From contig NZ_VCIG01000043.1 of assembly GCF_006345815.1 (NCBI RefSeq), positions 166,801-230,800 on the forward strand: DNA of 64,000 nucleotides. The letters run 5' to 3'. The notes below the pieces were generated by a model. It was not told the origin of the DNA, searched no databases, and was given only the letters and a program-made list of their open reading frames with translations. This stretch comes from Ochrobactrum sp. CGA5 (lineage in GTDB: Bacteria > Pseudomonadota > Alphaproteobacteria > Rhizobiales > Rhizobiaceae). Of the stretch, positions 39,166 to 48,820 are shown piece after piece (position 1 is the stretch's first letter; each line of letters begins with the position of its first letter). A program made the translations under genes and the position numbers.

Positions 39166-40970
39166 CAATGATTGTCTCGCGGCAGGCCACGCGTATGCGC
39201 AATATCCTGATATTTGACCGCGTTCTCGAGAACCGCACCCGTTTCCATCTGGCCGACAACGGCGCGCTGGATTTCCTGCCACGGCGTCTGGCTTTCCGGA
39301 TATTTATAGCCGCCAGCAGCTTCCAAAGCCTTGCGGCGTTCTGCCAGTTCCTCGTCCGAAATCAGAATATCCGCCGTGCCGCGACCAATATCGATTCGCA
39401 CGCGATCACCCGTCCTCAGGATCGCCAAACCACCGCCAGCCGCCGCTTCAGGTGAAGCATTGAGGATCGAAGGCGAACCCGACGTACCCGACTGACGACC
39501 ATCACCAATACAAGGCAAGGAGCTGATACCCTTCTTCAGAAGGTAGTCCGGCGCACGCATATTGACCACTTCCGCCGCACCCGGATAGCCGATGGGGCCA
39601 GCACCGCGCATGAACAGAACGGTATGTTCGTCGATTTCCAGCGACGGATCGTCAATGCGATGATGGTAATCTTCCGGTCCGTCGAACACGACCGCCTTGC
39701 CTTCAAAGGCATTCGGGTCCTTGTCGTCCGAAAGATAGCGGTTGCGGAATTCTTCCGAAATAACACTCAGCTTCATGATCGCCGAGGAGAAGAGATTGCC
39801 GCGCAGCACGCGGAAACCGGCATGGCTCTTCATTGGCTGGTCATAAGTTTTGATGACATTGCTGTCTTCAATCGTCGCATTCTTGCAGTTCTCGCCGATG
39901 GTCTTGCCGTTGACGGTCAGTGCATCCTCGTTGATGAGGCCCTGCCCCATCAGCTGATTGACGACCGCTGGCACACCGCCTGCATGATAATAGTCCTCAC
40001 CGAGATATTCACCCGCTGGCTGGAGATTAACCAGAAGCGGAATTTCCTCGCCATATTTCTGCCAATCGTCAATCGTCAGGTCCACGCCGACATGACGTGC
40101 CAACGCATTGAGATGGATCGGCGCATTGGTCGATCCGCCAATGGCGGAATTCACGCGAATTGCGTTGATGAATGCTTCCTTGGTCATGACATCGGAAGGC
40201 TTGAGGTCTTCATAGACCATCTCAACAATGCGACGACCTGTAAGATAAGCAACTTCCTGACGGTCACGATAAGGCGCCGGAATAGCGGCAGAGCCCGGAA
40301 GCTGCATGCCGAGCGCTTCGGCGAGCGAATTCATCGTCGTGGCCGTGCCCATCGTGTTGCAATAGCCGGTTGATGGAGCCGAGGAGGCTACGAGCTTGAC
40401 GAAGCCCTGATAGTCGATTTCGCCCTTGGCAAGCAGCTCGCGCGCCTTCCAGACGATTGTGCCGGAACCCGTACGTTCGCCACGGAACCAGCCATTGAGC
40501 ATCGGGCCAACCGACAGGGCGATCGCTGGAATGTTAACGGTCGCGGCTGCCATCAGACAGGCAGGCGTGGTCTTGTCGCAACCAATGGTCAGCACGACGC
40601 CATCGAGCGGATAGCCATAAAGCACTTCAACGAGGCCGAGATAAGCAAGGTTGCGGTCGAGACCAGCCGTTGGCCGCTTGCCGGTTTCCTGAATAGGATG
40701 GACCGGAAATTCGATGACGATGCCGCCTGCCTCGCGCACGCCTTCACGCACGCGCTTGGCCAGTTCCAGATGATGACGGTTGCATGGCGAAAGATCGGAA
40801 CCCGTCTGCGCAATACCGATGATCGGACGACCGGATTGCAGCTCTTCCTGACTGAGGCCATAATTCATATAGCGCTCAAGATAGAGCGCGGTCATGTCCA
40901 CATTGTCCGGATTATCGAACCATGCGCGTGAGCGGAATCTCGGAGCTTTCGGCGTAACGGGCTTATTCAT
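39165..40970 (-). CDS. IlvD/Edd-family sugar-acid dehydratase
   Basis: A 601-residue iron-sulfur dehydratase removing water from a C4/C5/C6 aldonate. Cys ligands appear in [30 protein letters not shown] and [16 protein letters not shown]; the C-terminal [22 protein letters not shown] is the substrate-binding signature. Relatives act on L-arabinonate, D-fuconate, D-galactonate or D-xylonate. Because dgoK/dgoA and a galactose/arabinose-type dehydrogenase adjoin it, galactonate and arabinonate are the likely substrates. ATG 40970 follows AGGA by 7 bases; ATG 40985 is possible. Confidence 0.88.
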   Translation of the reverse strand: MNKPVTPKAPRFRSRAWFDNPDNVDMTALYLERYMNYGLSQEELQSGRPIIGIAQTGSDLSPCNRHHLELAKRVREGVREAGGIVIEFPVHPIQETGKRPTAGLDRNLAYLGLVEVLYGYPLDGVVLTIGCDKTTPACLMAAATVNIPAIALSVGPMLNGWFRGERTGSGTIVWKARELLAKGEIDYQGFVKLVASSAPSTGYCNTMGTATTMNSLAEALGMQLPGSAAIPAPYRDRQEVAYLTGRRIVEMVYEDLKPSDVMTKEAFINAIRVNSAIGGSTNAPIHLNALARHVGVDLTIDDWQKYGEEIPLLVNLQPAGEYLGEDYYHAGGVPAVVNQLMGQGLINEDALTVNGKTIGENCKNATIEDSNVIKTYDQPMKSHAGFRVLRGNLFSSAIMKLSVISEEFRNRYLSDDKDPNAFEGKAVVFDGPEDYHHRIDDPSLEIDEHTVLFMRGAGPIGYPGAAEVVNMRAPDYLLKKGISSLPCIGDGRQSGTSGSPSILNASPEAAAGGGLAILRTGDRVRIDIGRGTADILISDEELAERRKALEAAGGYKYPESQTPWQEIQRAVVGQMETGAVLENAVKYQDIAHTRGLPRDNH

Positions 40971-41015
40971 TTCACTGTCCTGCATGGGTAAGAGACCGCC
41001 CTGCGGTCCCAATTC

Positions 41016-41951
41016 CTAGTCTTCAAAAGCTTCAACGATGTGGCGTTGTCCCAGAAGGAAAGCATCAGCCACATGAGTGAGTGGCGCGAGGTCCACATCG
41101 CTGCGTCTCTCACCGATCAATTGCACAAAATTCTGGTAAAGGCGCTGATATTCGCGGTCTGGTTCGGCCATTTTTTCAGTACCTGCAATGGTCAATCGAC
41201 TGCCACCATGGCTGAGAAGCAGCGTCCCCTTGTCAGTCTCGACGCGAATATCCCATGTCTGTGGGCCGGTCTGACGCCAGTCCAGCTCAAACGACACCGG
41301 AACGCCGTTTTCCGTCTCGAAAGCCAGATCAGCAGCAATCGGTGCCGCCCGGTTTTCAGGGAAATAGAGATCGGACTTCGTCAGGAAAAACTGTTCCGGC
41401 ATGATATGTGTAACAATGGACAGCGCATTGATGCCCGGATCAAACACACCAAGACCACCCGGCTCCCAAATCCACTGCTGGCCCGGATGCCAATGGCGCA
41501 CGTCTTCTTTCCACGACACTGCAACGGATTTGATTGCAGCACCTTTGAGAAATTCACGCGCAGGCTCAACGGCCGCAGCTTCGCGTGAATGCCACGTTGC
41601 ATAAAGCGTGACACCCTGTTTTTCAGCAAAGCGTACCAGCGCCTGCACTTCCGAAATCGTTGCCCCCGGAGGCTTTTCCAGCATCACATGCTTACGCGCC
41701 TTTAAGGCGGCGTAGGCTTGGCTAAAGCGCCCTTGCGGCGGCGTGCAAAGCGAAACCGCATCAACGGCAACATCACTGCCAAGCAATTGATCTATATCGT
41801 GGAAAGACGGCAGGCCGTCCAGCCCGGCATTGCGGCTGGCAATTGCTTTGAGCGCAATACCATCCGTGGCTTCAATCGATGGCAGATGCTGGTCACGTGC
41901 AATCTTACCCAGACCGACAATTGCCAAAGTGATGTTGGATGCCGCCGCCAT
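41016..41951 (-). CDS. D-galactose / L-arabinose 1-dehydrogenase
   Basis: A 311-residue Gfo/Idh/MocA-type NAD(P) enzyme. The Rossmann motif is LAIVGLGKIARDQHLPSIEA, followed by LEKPPGAT with the catalytic Lys and the strongly conserved DVRHWHPGQQWIWEPGG and GVFDPGINALSIVTHIMP. These segments match the Azospirillum L-arabinose and Pseudomonas D-galactose 1-dehydrogenases, which oxidise both sugars to the lactones. It lies one base after gguC and 45 bases before the dehydratase. No lactonase gene is adjacent. Confidence 0.9.
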   Translation of the reverse strand: MAAASNITLAIVGLGKIARDQHLPSIEATDGIALKAIASRNAGLDGLPSFHDIDQLLGSDVAVDAVSLCTPPQGRFSQAYAALKARKHVMLEKPPGATISEVQALVRFAEKQGVTLYATWHSREAAAVEPAREFLKGAAIKSVAVSWKEDVRHWHPGQQWIWEPGGLGVFDPGINALSIVTHIMPEQFFLTKSDLYFPENRAAPIAADLAFETENGVPVSFELDWRQTGPQTWDIRVETDKGTLLLSHGGSRLTIAGTEKMAEPDREYQRLYQNFVQLIGERRSDVDLAPLTHVADAFLLGQRHIVEAFED

Positions 41952-41952
41952 T

Positions 41953-42945
41953 TCAGAGCGCCTTCACGGCAATATCTTCGGCTGCCGCCTGCGCCAGTCT
42001 GTTGACCAGCGGATAGCGGAAAGGCTTTGCTGAAATTTCAAACCGGTCGCCGTTTTCCGTCTTCACGCCTTCCGAAAAGGACAGCGTGGCCGTGCCGAAG
42101 AAATGCACGTGGATATCACCCGGACGGCGGAACAGCGCATATTTGAAATGGTGGTGCTCCAGATTGGCAATTGTGTGCGACATGTTCGCTTCGCCTGAAA
42201 GGAACGGCTTTTCAAAGATCACCTGATCGCCGCGACGGATACGCGAGACACCTTCGACATGATCCGGCAGAGCACCCACATAAAGCTCCGCCCCCAGCGA
42301 CGCCTGACGCAGCTTGGAATGCGCCAGCCAGAGATAATTCTGCTTTTCGGTCACATGGTCGGAAAACTCATTGGCAAGGCAAAAACCAAGGCGGAATGGC
42401 GTACCATCTGGTCCAATCAGATAAATACCGGCCAGCTCCGGCTCCTCGCCGCCATCTTCGGCGAAGGAAGGCGAAACAAGCGCACCACCAGTTGCCACCA
42501 ATGCCGAACCGTCACCCTTATAAAACCATTCCGGCTGCACACCGGTTTCACCGGGCTTAGGCTTGCCACCTTCAACGCCCATCAAGAACATCCGCATGGA
42601 ATCGGTTGGTTTTTCAGCAGCCTGCGCCGCCTTGTGCATCTTGTCGCGACCGTCAGCGGAACCCAGATGCGTCAATCCTGTACCGGCAACAATCAGATGC
42701 GCCGGATCGGAATGCGTAATCGGCAGGCCGACACGCCCACTTGCGATTGCGGCATCAAGATCAACAGCCTCACCCTTGCCATTACGCTCAACTTGCTCAG
42801 CAAGGCTAATGCCTGCTAAAATCGCTGCCCATGCCAGTTCGTATGTCGTTGTCACGCCATTGACGATATGGGCCGCGCCTTCATCATCGCAAGCGGCCAC
42901 ATGCGTTTCTCCGCCAGCATTGCGGATCTGTACCAGACGTAACAT
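41953..42945 (-). CDS. gguC: GguC / AraD1-type fumarylacetoacetase-fold protein
   Basis: A 330-residue protein of the fumarylacetoacetate hydrolase fold, named GguC in Agrobacterium where it neighbours chvE-gguAB. Related AraD1 proteins dehydrate 2-dehydro-3-deoxy-L-arabinonate to 2-oxoglutarate semialdehyde. RLVQIRNAGGETHVAA opens the protein, and EDGGEEPELAGIYLIGPDG and GFCLANEFSDHVTEKQNYL hold the acidic metal-binding residues. ATG 42945 follows GGGAGG; the frame extends 20 codons upstream through a hairpin. First gene of the minus-strand sugar operon. Enzyme activity is inferred. Confidence 0.85.
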   Translation of the reverse strand: MLRLVQIRNAGGETHVAACDDEGAAHIVNGVTTTYELAWAAILAGISLAEQVERNGKGEAVDLDAAIASGRVGLPITHSDPAHLIVAGTGLTHLGSADGRDKMHKAAQAAEKPTDSMRMFLMGVEGGKPKPGETGVQPEWFYKGDGSALVATGGALVSPSFAEDGGEEPELAGIYLIGPDGTPFRLGFCLANEFSDHVTEKQNYLWLAHSKLRQASLGAELYVGALPDHVEGVSRIRRGDQVIFEKPFLSGEANMSHTIANLEHHHFKYALFRRPGDIHVHFFGTATLSFSEGVKTENGDRFEISAKPFRYPLVNRLAQAAAEDIAVKAL

Positions 42946-43278
42946 TAAACCTCCCATTTTCCGCAAAATGCTTGCGGAACATTCTTCTCGACCGTTCAAA
43001 AACACAGATGCGCGAACTAACGGCTCCTTCTTATTAATATGACTATTTCGTCAATCGCTGTTTTGTCAAGCAACCGAAACTCGGCAACGACCACCCTCCG
43101 GGGACTACCAACAGTGAATGATTATTAACATAGTGTTTTAATTATATAATTAGACGAAATGCACGTTTGTCGCACCCCCAATTTCACGCGAACGGAAGAA
43201 ATATGCTTGCCATAAAGTAATATTATATGCTTGATGAAAGCGAAGGCTGGGAGAGCCTTTTTAATGGGAGGAATTAAT
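42946..43278. promoter_or_regulatory. Divergent promoter region of the two sugar operons
   Basis: This 333-base gap holds no gene. Features: a 5'-leader hairpin CCGCAA-AATGC-TTGCGG (42961-42977) before gguC; an inverted repeat TGAC-TATTTC-GTCA (43040-43053); on the minus strand a TTGACA at 43065-43070 fitting a -35 box; an AATTATATAATT palindrome (43140-43151) next to TTAGACGAAAT, which repeats half of the TTTCGTC element. The FCD-type GntR regulator at 48038 is a candidate for these sites. Binding and promoter boxes are inferred. Confidence 0.5.
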
Positions 43279-44238
43279 ATGAAACGCAGTCTGACGGCTC
43301 TGACAGCCGCATTTTCATTCGCTCTGATTTCAAGCGCATCCGCCGCTTCACTAACAGTCGGCTTTTCGCAGATCGGTTCGGAATCGGGCTGGCGCGCCGC
43401 CGAAACAAGTGTAACAAAGCAGGAAGCTGAGAAGCGCGGTCACACCCTCAAATTTGCCGACGCACAGCAAAAGCAGGAAAACCAGATCAAAGCCGTTCGC
43501 GGCTTCATTGCACAGGGCGTTGACGCCATCCTGATTGCGCCGGTTGTGGCAACCGGCTGGGACGCAGTTCTGAAGGAAGCCAAGGAAGCAGAAATTCCTG
43601 TTGTACTTCTTGACCGCCAGATCGATGCACCCGAAGATCTCTATCTCACAGCTGTTACCTCCGATCAGGTGCATGAAGGCAAGGTCGCTGGCGACTGGCT
43701 GGTCAAGGAAGTGGGCGACAAGCCGTGCTCCGTCGTCGAGCTTCAGGGCACCACAGGCTCTTCGCCGGCGATCAACCGCAAGAAGGGCTTTGAAGAAGCG
43801 CTTGCAGGCCACGACAACATCAAGATTTCCCGCTCGCAGACCGGTGATTTCACCCGGACCAAGGGCAAGGAAGTCATGGAAAGCTTCATCAAGGCGGAAA
43901 ATGGCGGCAAGGACATTTGCGCGGTTTACGCACACAATGACGATATGGCGGTCGGCGCCATTCAGGCGATTAAGGAAGCTGGCCTCAAGCCGGGCACCGA
44001 CATTAAGGTTGTCTCCATTGACGCCGTTCCGGATATTTTCCAGGCCATGGCAAATGGCGAAGCCAACGCAACTGTTGAGCTGACACCAAACATGGCTGGC
44101 CCGGCTTTCGATGTGATTGAGGCTCTTAAGGCCAATGGCACCGTTCCGCCAAAGTGGATCCAGACTGAATCCAAGCTTTACACACAGGCTGATGATCCAA
44201 AGGCCGTTTATGAAGCCAAAAAGGGCCTCGGCTACTAA
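43279..44238 (+). CDS. Sugar ABC transporter periplasmic binding protein (YtfQ-like)
   Basis: A 319-residue secreted protein of the ribose/galactofuranose-binding family. The signal peptide ends ISSASA before ASLTVGFSQIGSESGWRAAE, a start characteristic of YtfQ. Further motifs: IKAVRGFIAQGVDAILIAP, IPVVLLDRQID and YAHNDDMAVGAIQAIKEAG. ATG 43279 follows GGGAGGAA; an in-frame upstream ATG adds 16 residues. YtfQ binds galactofuranose and, less tightly, other sugars, so this importer suits the galactose/arabinose genes divergent from it. Confidence 0.9.
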   Translation: MKRSLTALTAAFSFALISSASAASLTVGFSQIGSESGWRAAETSVTKQEAEKRGHTLKFADAQQKQENQIKAVRGFIAQGVDAILIAPVVATGWDAVLKEAKEAEIPVVLLDRQIDAPEDLYLTAVTSDQVHEGKVAGDWLVKEVGDKPCSVVELQGTTGSSPAINRKKGFEEALAGHDNIKISRSQTGDFTRTKGKEVMESFIKAENGGKDICAVYAHNDDMAVGAIQAIKEAGLKPGTDIKVVSIDAVPDIFQAMANGEANATVELTPNMAGPAFDVIEALKANGTVPPKWIQTESKLYTQADDPKAVYEAKKGLGY

Positions 44239-44356
44239 GCCTCGGATCATGCCTTCGGGTCGCGTCTCATCGCGGCCCGGAACCAAGCATGTCGCGGGAA
44301 AGTGGTGGCGCCTTTACGGAGCAGTCAGTCCACCGGACTGATTTCTGATCCCGCTT

Positions 44357-44430
44357 CGATCCGATAACGACATGCGGCAAAACAAAAATAGAGCGAGCGC
44401 TGTGGGTAAGATTACATGCAACACGCTCTG
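44357..44430. repeat. Two-module intergenic repeat, variant copy
   Basis: A GATAACGACATGCGG remnant of module A is followed by a module-B-like AGAGCG...CGCTCT pair (44390-44429). Bases 44370-44429 align with 48861-48921 over about 60 positions (shared CATGCG, GAGCGAGCGCT.TGGGTA.GATTA). The two copies flank ytfR-ytfT-yjfF and the regulator. It lies in the 221-base gap between binding-protein and ATPase genes. Confidence 0.65.
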
Positions 44431-44459
44431 GTTTTGAAATCCGCTAACGGAAGACTGCT

Positions 44460-46013
44460 ATGGCTCGCCCTGACATCGCTGCGCGCGAGACGCCAGCAAC
44501 ACCGCTGCTTGAAGCGCGTTCAATAACCAAATCCTTTCTCGGCGTAACCGCTCTCGACGATGTCGATTTCGTTCTCAATGACGGCGAGATTCATGCCCTT
44601 CTGGGCGAAAACGGCGCGGGAAAATCAACACTCATCAAGATATTGACCGGCGCCTATCATGGCTTTGACGGTTCGGTTTTGCTTGATGGGCAAGCAATAG
44701 CTCCGGCTTCCGTTTCAGAAGCGCAGACACTTGGTATCGGCACGGTCTATCAGGAAGTCAATCTTCTGGAGAATCTGACAGTCGCCGAAAATCTGTTCCT
44801 CGGTCGTCAGCCTCAACGTCTCGGTTTCATCGACCGTCGCCGCATGGAGAAAGATGCAAGCACCCTGCTAGCCCGATACGGGCTCAGAATCGATGTTGGC
44901 GCGCCTTTGTCAGCCTATTCGGTCGCGATCCGGCAGATTATTGCGATCGCACGCGCCGTCGATGTTTCCGGCAAGGTGCTGGTGCTGGATGAGCCGACCG
45001 CCAGTCTTGATGCCCGCGAAGTTGAAATGCTGTTTGGCGTGCTGCGTCAGCTTAAAGCAGAAGGCCTGGGAATCATCATCATCACGCATTTTCTGGATCA
45101 GGTCTATGCCATTGCCGATTGCGCCACTGTGTTACGCAATGGTCGTCTGGTTGGCAGTCGTGACCTCGCAGAATTGCCACGAACCGATCTTATTTCAATG
45201 ATGCTCGGGCATCAGTTGCAGGAAACGGCGCGCCGTAGTCGAACCGAGGAAGTCAACGATCACGCAACAGCGCCCATCCGTTTTTCGGGCTTTGGGAAAA
45301 AAGGCAGCGTTGCGCCTTTTGATCTCACCATCAAACCGGGCGAGGCGGTTGGCATTGCCGGACTGCTCGGCTCTGGTCGTACGGAAACTGCGCTCCTTAT
45401 GTTCGGCGTCGATCAGGCAGACAGCGGCACACTTATGGTAGACAACAAGGAAACAAAGCTGCCCTCGCCCGTTGCAGCCATTTCCGAACGGTTCGCCTTC
45501 TGCCCGGAGGAACGCAAGACCGACGGTATCATCGGTGATTTTTCCGTAGCGGAGAACATTGCACTCGCCATACAGGCAAAACGCGGCTGGTCGAAACCGA
45601 TTACTGCGCGCGAAAAGACGGCGCTTGCCCAGCGCTATATCAAAGCGCTCGATATTCGTCCGCCTGATCCCGACAAACCGATCAAATTCCTGTCGGGCGG
45701 CAACCAGCAGAAGGCCATTCTGGCGCGCTGGCTGGCAACCGATCCACGCCTGCTGATCCTTGACGAACCGACACGCGGTATCGACATCGGTGCCCATGCG
45801 GAAATTCTCAAACTCATCGGCGAACTCTGCACCGAAGGCATGTCCTTGGTAATTATTTCCTCAGAGTTTGAAGAGCTTGCCGCCGTTGCCAACCGCGTTG
45901 TCGTGCTTTCAGACCGCCGCCATGTAGCTGAACTCAAAGGCGAAGAAATCACTGCCGACAATATCGTGCGAGCCATCGCCGAGACCGGAAGCGAAAAGGA
46001 AGCTGTCGCATGA
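44460..46013 (+). CDS. Sugar ABC transporter tandem ATPase (YtfR-like)
   Basis: A 517-residue protein with two nucleotide-binding domains. First: Walker [17 protein letters not shown], Walker [16 protein letters not shown], switch His in ITHFLDQVYAIADC. Second: degenerate Walker A (GLLGSGRTETALLMFG), [15 protein letters not shown] and [18 protein letters not shown]. The plan is that of galactofuranose/ribose import ATPases. GGAAG lies before ATG 44460. It overlaps the next permease by 4 bases. Confidence 0.93.
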   Translation: MARPDIAARETPATPLLEARSITKSFLGVTALDDVDFVLNDGEIHALLGENGAGKSTLIKILTGAYHGFDGSVLLDGQAIAPASVSEAQTLGIGTVYQEVNLLENLTVAENLFLGRQPQRLGFIDRRRMEKDASTLLARYGLRIDVGAPLSAYSVAIRQIIAIARAVDVSGKVLVLDEPTASLDAREVEMLFGVLRQLKAEGLGIIIITHFLDQVYAIADCATVLRNGRLVGSRDLAELPRTDLISMMLGHQLQETARRSRTEEVNDHATAPIRFSGFGKKGSVAPFDLTIKPGEAVGIAGLLGSGRTETALLMFGVDQADSGTLMVDNKETKLPSPVAAISERFAFCPEERKTDGIIGDFSVAENIALAIQAKRGWSKPITAREKTALAQRYIKALDIRPPDPDKPIKFLSGGNQQKAILARWLATDPRLLILDEPTRGIDIGAHAEILKLIGELCTEGMSLVIISSEFEELAAVANRVVVLSDRRHVAELKGEEITADNIVRAIAETGSEKEAVA

Positions 46014-47053
46014 TCGCCCGCATGGCCAAGAAACTTAAAAGACTGAGCCCCCAATTGGCAGCCCTTGCGTTGATTCTGGCCACAAACACCATCATCGCAC
46101 CGGGTTTTCTGGACATTTCATTTCAGAACGGACGGCTTTACGGAAGTCTGATCGATATTCTGGTGCGCGCGGCCCCTGTCGCCATTCTCGCGATTGGCAT
46201 GACACTGGTGATCGCCACACGCGGTATCGATCTGTCGGTCGGCGCGGTTATGGCAATCAGCGGCGCAACTGCTGCCTCGCTCATCGTTGCTGGCTATCCA
46301 CTGGCCATCGTCATACCCGTAGCACTCGGCACCGGTCTGGTCTGCGGATTGTGGAACGGCTTTCTTGTGGCCGCTTTCGATATCCAACCCATCATCGCCA
46401 CGCTGATATTGATGGTCGCGGGACGCGGGATCGCACAGCTTGTCACCGAAGGCGCAATCCTCACCTTCAACAATGATTCCTTTGCAACTCTTGGCTCCGG
46501 TTCGTTTCTTGGCATACCGGTCCCAGTACTGATCTGGATATTTGCGGGCCTTGTTGTCGGGATTGCCGTGCGCTCGACAGCGCTTGGCTTTCTGATTGAA
46601 GCAACCGGCATCAACCGCCGCGCTGCCATGCTGGCAGGCGTTAAAGCCCGCTTTCTCCTGTTCAGCGTCTATGCGGTTTCAGGCGTTTGCGCAGCGCTTG
46701 CCGGGCTGATTGCCACGGCAGATATTCGCGGGGCAGATGCCAACAATGCCGGTCTATGGCTTGAGCTTGATGCCATTCTGGCCGTCGTCATCGGCGGCAC
46801 CTCGCTGAATGGCGGACGCTTCTCGATCATGGCCTCGTTGCTTGGCGCGCTGATCATCCAGTCGATCAATACCGGCATTCTCATGGCTGGCTTTCCGCCG
46901 GAGTTCAACCTCATTATCAAGGCAGGCATTATCGTGATTGTTTTGACGTTCCAATCGCCAGCAATCGTCAGTTTCCTCACCTTCCTGCGCGCTGAACGCA
47001 AAACTGGCAGCACGAACACCCCCCAGAAAAGCCAACAGGGGGCACGGCAATGA
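46010..47053 (+). CDS. Sugar ABC transporter permease (YtfT-like)
   Basis: A 347-residue RbsC-family permease with about eight to ten membrane segments. The family motif IGMTLVIATRGIDLSVGAVMAISGA and DAILAVVIGGTSLNGGRFSIMASLLGALII are visible. ATG 46010 overlaps the ATPase stop (ATGA) and its own stop overlaps the next ATG. It forms a heterodimer with the following permease. Confidence 0.92.
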   Translation: MIARMAKKLKRLSPQLAALALILATNTIIAPGFLDISFQNGRLYGSLIDILVRAAPVAILAIGMTLVIATRGIDLSVGAVMAISGATAASLIVAGYPLAIVIPVALGTGLVCGLWNGFLVAAFDIQPIIATLILMVAGRGIAQLVTEGAILTFNNDSFATLGSGSFLGIPVPVLIWIFAGLVVGIAVRSTALGFLIEATGINRRAAMLAGVKARFLLFSVYAVSGVCAALAGLIATADIRGADANNAGLWLELDAILAVVIGGTSLNGGRFSIMASLLGALIIQSINTGILMAGFPPEFNLIIKAGIIVIVLTFQSPAIVSFLTFLRAERKTGSTNTPQKSQQGARQ

Positions 47054-48036
47054 GAGTGCTTCGCAATCTGCCTTTCGTCACAACCGTCGCGATTTTCCTA
47101 CTCGCTTATGCAATCTGTGTCGTCCAGTTTCCCAGTATGCTTTCTACGCGGGTGATTGGTAATCTTTTGACAGACAATGCCTTTCTTGGCATCGCAGCCG
47201 TTGGCATGACCTTCGTGATCATTTCAGGCGGCATCGACCTTTCGGTCGGGTCGGTCATTGCCTTTACCAGTGTCTTTGTGGCAGTGCTTGTCGGACAATT
47301 GGGCGTGCATCCGCTGATGGCTTTTAGCCTCGTTCTGATCATCGCCGCCCTGTTTGGCGCTTGGATGGGAATGATGATCCATTTCCTGAGCATTCCGCCC
47401 TTTGTGGCAACACTGGCGGGGATGTTTCTGGCGCGCGGTGCAGCTTTTCTGATCTCGACGCAATCCGTACCGATTTCGCATCCGTTCATCGATACATTGC
47501 AAGGCTTTTACTTCCGGCTTCCAGGTGGCGGCAGGCTGACCTTTGTTGCCATGCTGATGCTGGCGGTCTTCATCATCGGCGGTATCATTGCACACCGCAC
47601 CCGCTTTGGTGCCAATATCTATGCACTTGGCGGCAATGCACAGTCGGCAGAACTGATGGGCGTTCCGATTGGCAGAACCACAATCGGCATCTATACAATG
47701 TCCGGCGTGCTTTCTGGACTGGCAGGGATCGTCTACACGCTCTACACATCGTCGGGCTATTCGCTGGCAACTGTTGGTGTCGAACTTGATGCCATTGCGT
47801 CGGTGGTAATCGGCGGCACATTGCTGACAGGCGGCGCGGGTCTGGTTGCAGGCACATTCGTCGGGATTCTGATACAGGGCCTGATACAGACCTATATCGT
47901 TTTCGATGGCACCCTCTCTTCGTGGTGGACAAAAATCGCAATCGGTATCTTGCTGTTCCTGTTCATTGCGCTACAGCGAGGACTCGTATGGTTTTCCGAT
48001 ATAAGACTCGCGCGCCAACGCATGAAGGAGGCCTGA
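47050..48036 (+). CDS. Sugar ABC transporter permease (YjfF-like)
   Basis: A 328-residue RbsC-family permease. Motifs: [45 protein letters not shown] and LDAIASVVIGGTLLTGGAGLVAG. It is the second permease of a YtfQRT-YjfF-type importer; having two different permeases is the hallmark of this transporter. AAGGAGG inside its 3' end serves the next gene. Confidence 0.92.
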   Translation: MRVLRNLPFVTTVAIFLLAYAICVVQFPSMLSTRVIGNLLTDNAFLGIAAVGMTFVIISGGIDLSVGSVIAFTSVFVAVLVGQLGVHPLMAFSLVLIIAALFGAWMGMMIHFLSIPPFVATLAGMFLARGAAFLISTQSVPISHPFIDTLQGFYFRLPGGGRLTFVAMLMLAVFIIGGIIAHRTRFGANIYALGGNAQSAELMGVPIGRTTIGIYTMSGVLSGLAGIVYTLYTSSGYSLATVGVELDAIASVVIGGTLLTGGAGLVAGTFVGILIQGLIQTYIVFDGTLSSWWTKIAIGILLFLFIALQRGLVWFSDIRLARQRMKEA

Positions 48037-48037
48037 A

Positions 48038-48763
48038 TTGGGATTACTGGAAACGGCCATAACCGGACGCAAGCGGCATAACAGTCACGCCGTTGTCGTG
48101 GGTGAGCTGGGCCGCGGCATTGTCGCAGGCACCATTCCCGAGGGTTCGATCCTTCCGGGAGACAATGAATTGTCACTTCGTTTTGGCGTTTCTCGTACTG
48201 TTCTGCGCGAGGCAATGAAAACCCTTGCCGCAAAGCGTCTCATTGAACCCAAAGCAAAGGTCGGCACCCGCGTTTTGGGCGCGAGTTCATGGAACTTCTT
48301 CGATCCTGATGTTCTGACATGGCGTTTTGAGGCAGGCTTTGATGAAGTCTTTGTCGATCATCTGGCTGAAATGCGCATGGCGCTTGAACCCGCTGCGGCT
48401 GCAGCTGCGGCAAAAAATGCGACCAGCGAAGAGCTCGTTGAACTTTACGCTTTGGCTGCAAAATTCGACGATCCAAAACATACGCCAGAATCCATTGCCA
48501 AAGTGGATCTGGAGTTTCATCTGGCAATTGCGCGCATGTCCGGCAATCCGTTCATGCGCTCGGTGAGCGGATTGATCGAAGCAGCCCTTGCCATCTCGTT
48601 TCAGCTCTCATCCCCCGCAAGTTCACCCGAAGGCATCGCGGAATGCGCGGCCAATCACCTGCGCATTGCCCACGCCATTGCGTCGCGCGATCCACAGAAA
48701 GCACGCGCCGCGATGGAAAGCGTCATCACAGTTGGTGTCGAACGCATTCGCGAAGAGATTTAA
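48038..48763 (+). CDS. FadR-type GntR regulator with FCD domain
   Basis: A 241-residue regulator: winged helix (about 20-85; EGSILPGDNELSLRFGVSRT, then VLREAMKTLAAK) and an all-helical FCD ligand domain (about 95-235) with metal-type residues in DLEFHLAIARMSGNPF and CAANHLRIAHAI. The start is TTG at 48038, 6 bases after a strong AAGGAGG and one base after the permease stop. Lying in the sugar transporter operon it probably senses a sugar acid and controls the divergent promoter at 42946-43278. Confidence 0.88.
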   Translation: MGLLETAITGRKRHNSHAVVVGELGRGIVAGTIPEGSILPGDNELSLRFGVSRTVLREAMKTLAAKRLIEPKAKVGTRVLGASSWNFFDPDVLTWRFEAGFDEVFVDHLAEMRMALEPAAAAAAAKNATSEELVELYALAAKFDDPKHTPESIAKVDLEFHLAIARMSGNPFMRSVSGLIEAALAISFQLSSPASSPEGIAECAANHLRIAHAIASRDPQKARAAMESVITVGVERIREEI

Positions 48764-48820
48764 CACCAAGGATCGTGAGCATGGCTCATAGAGTCTTGGT
48801 ATAAATCTCAACAGACCCTA

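Noticed and set aside
43351..44286. 311-codon minus-strand frame
   Set aside because: Antisense to the YtfQ-like binding protein with an intact signal peptide and sugar-binding motifs.
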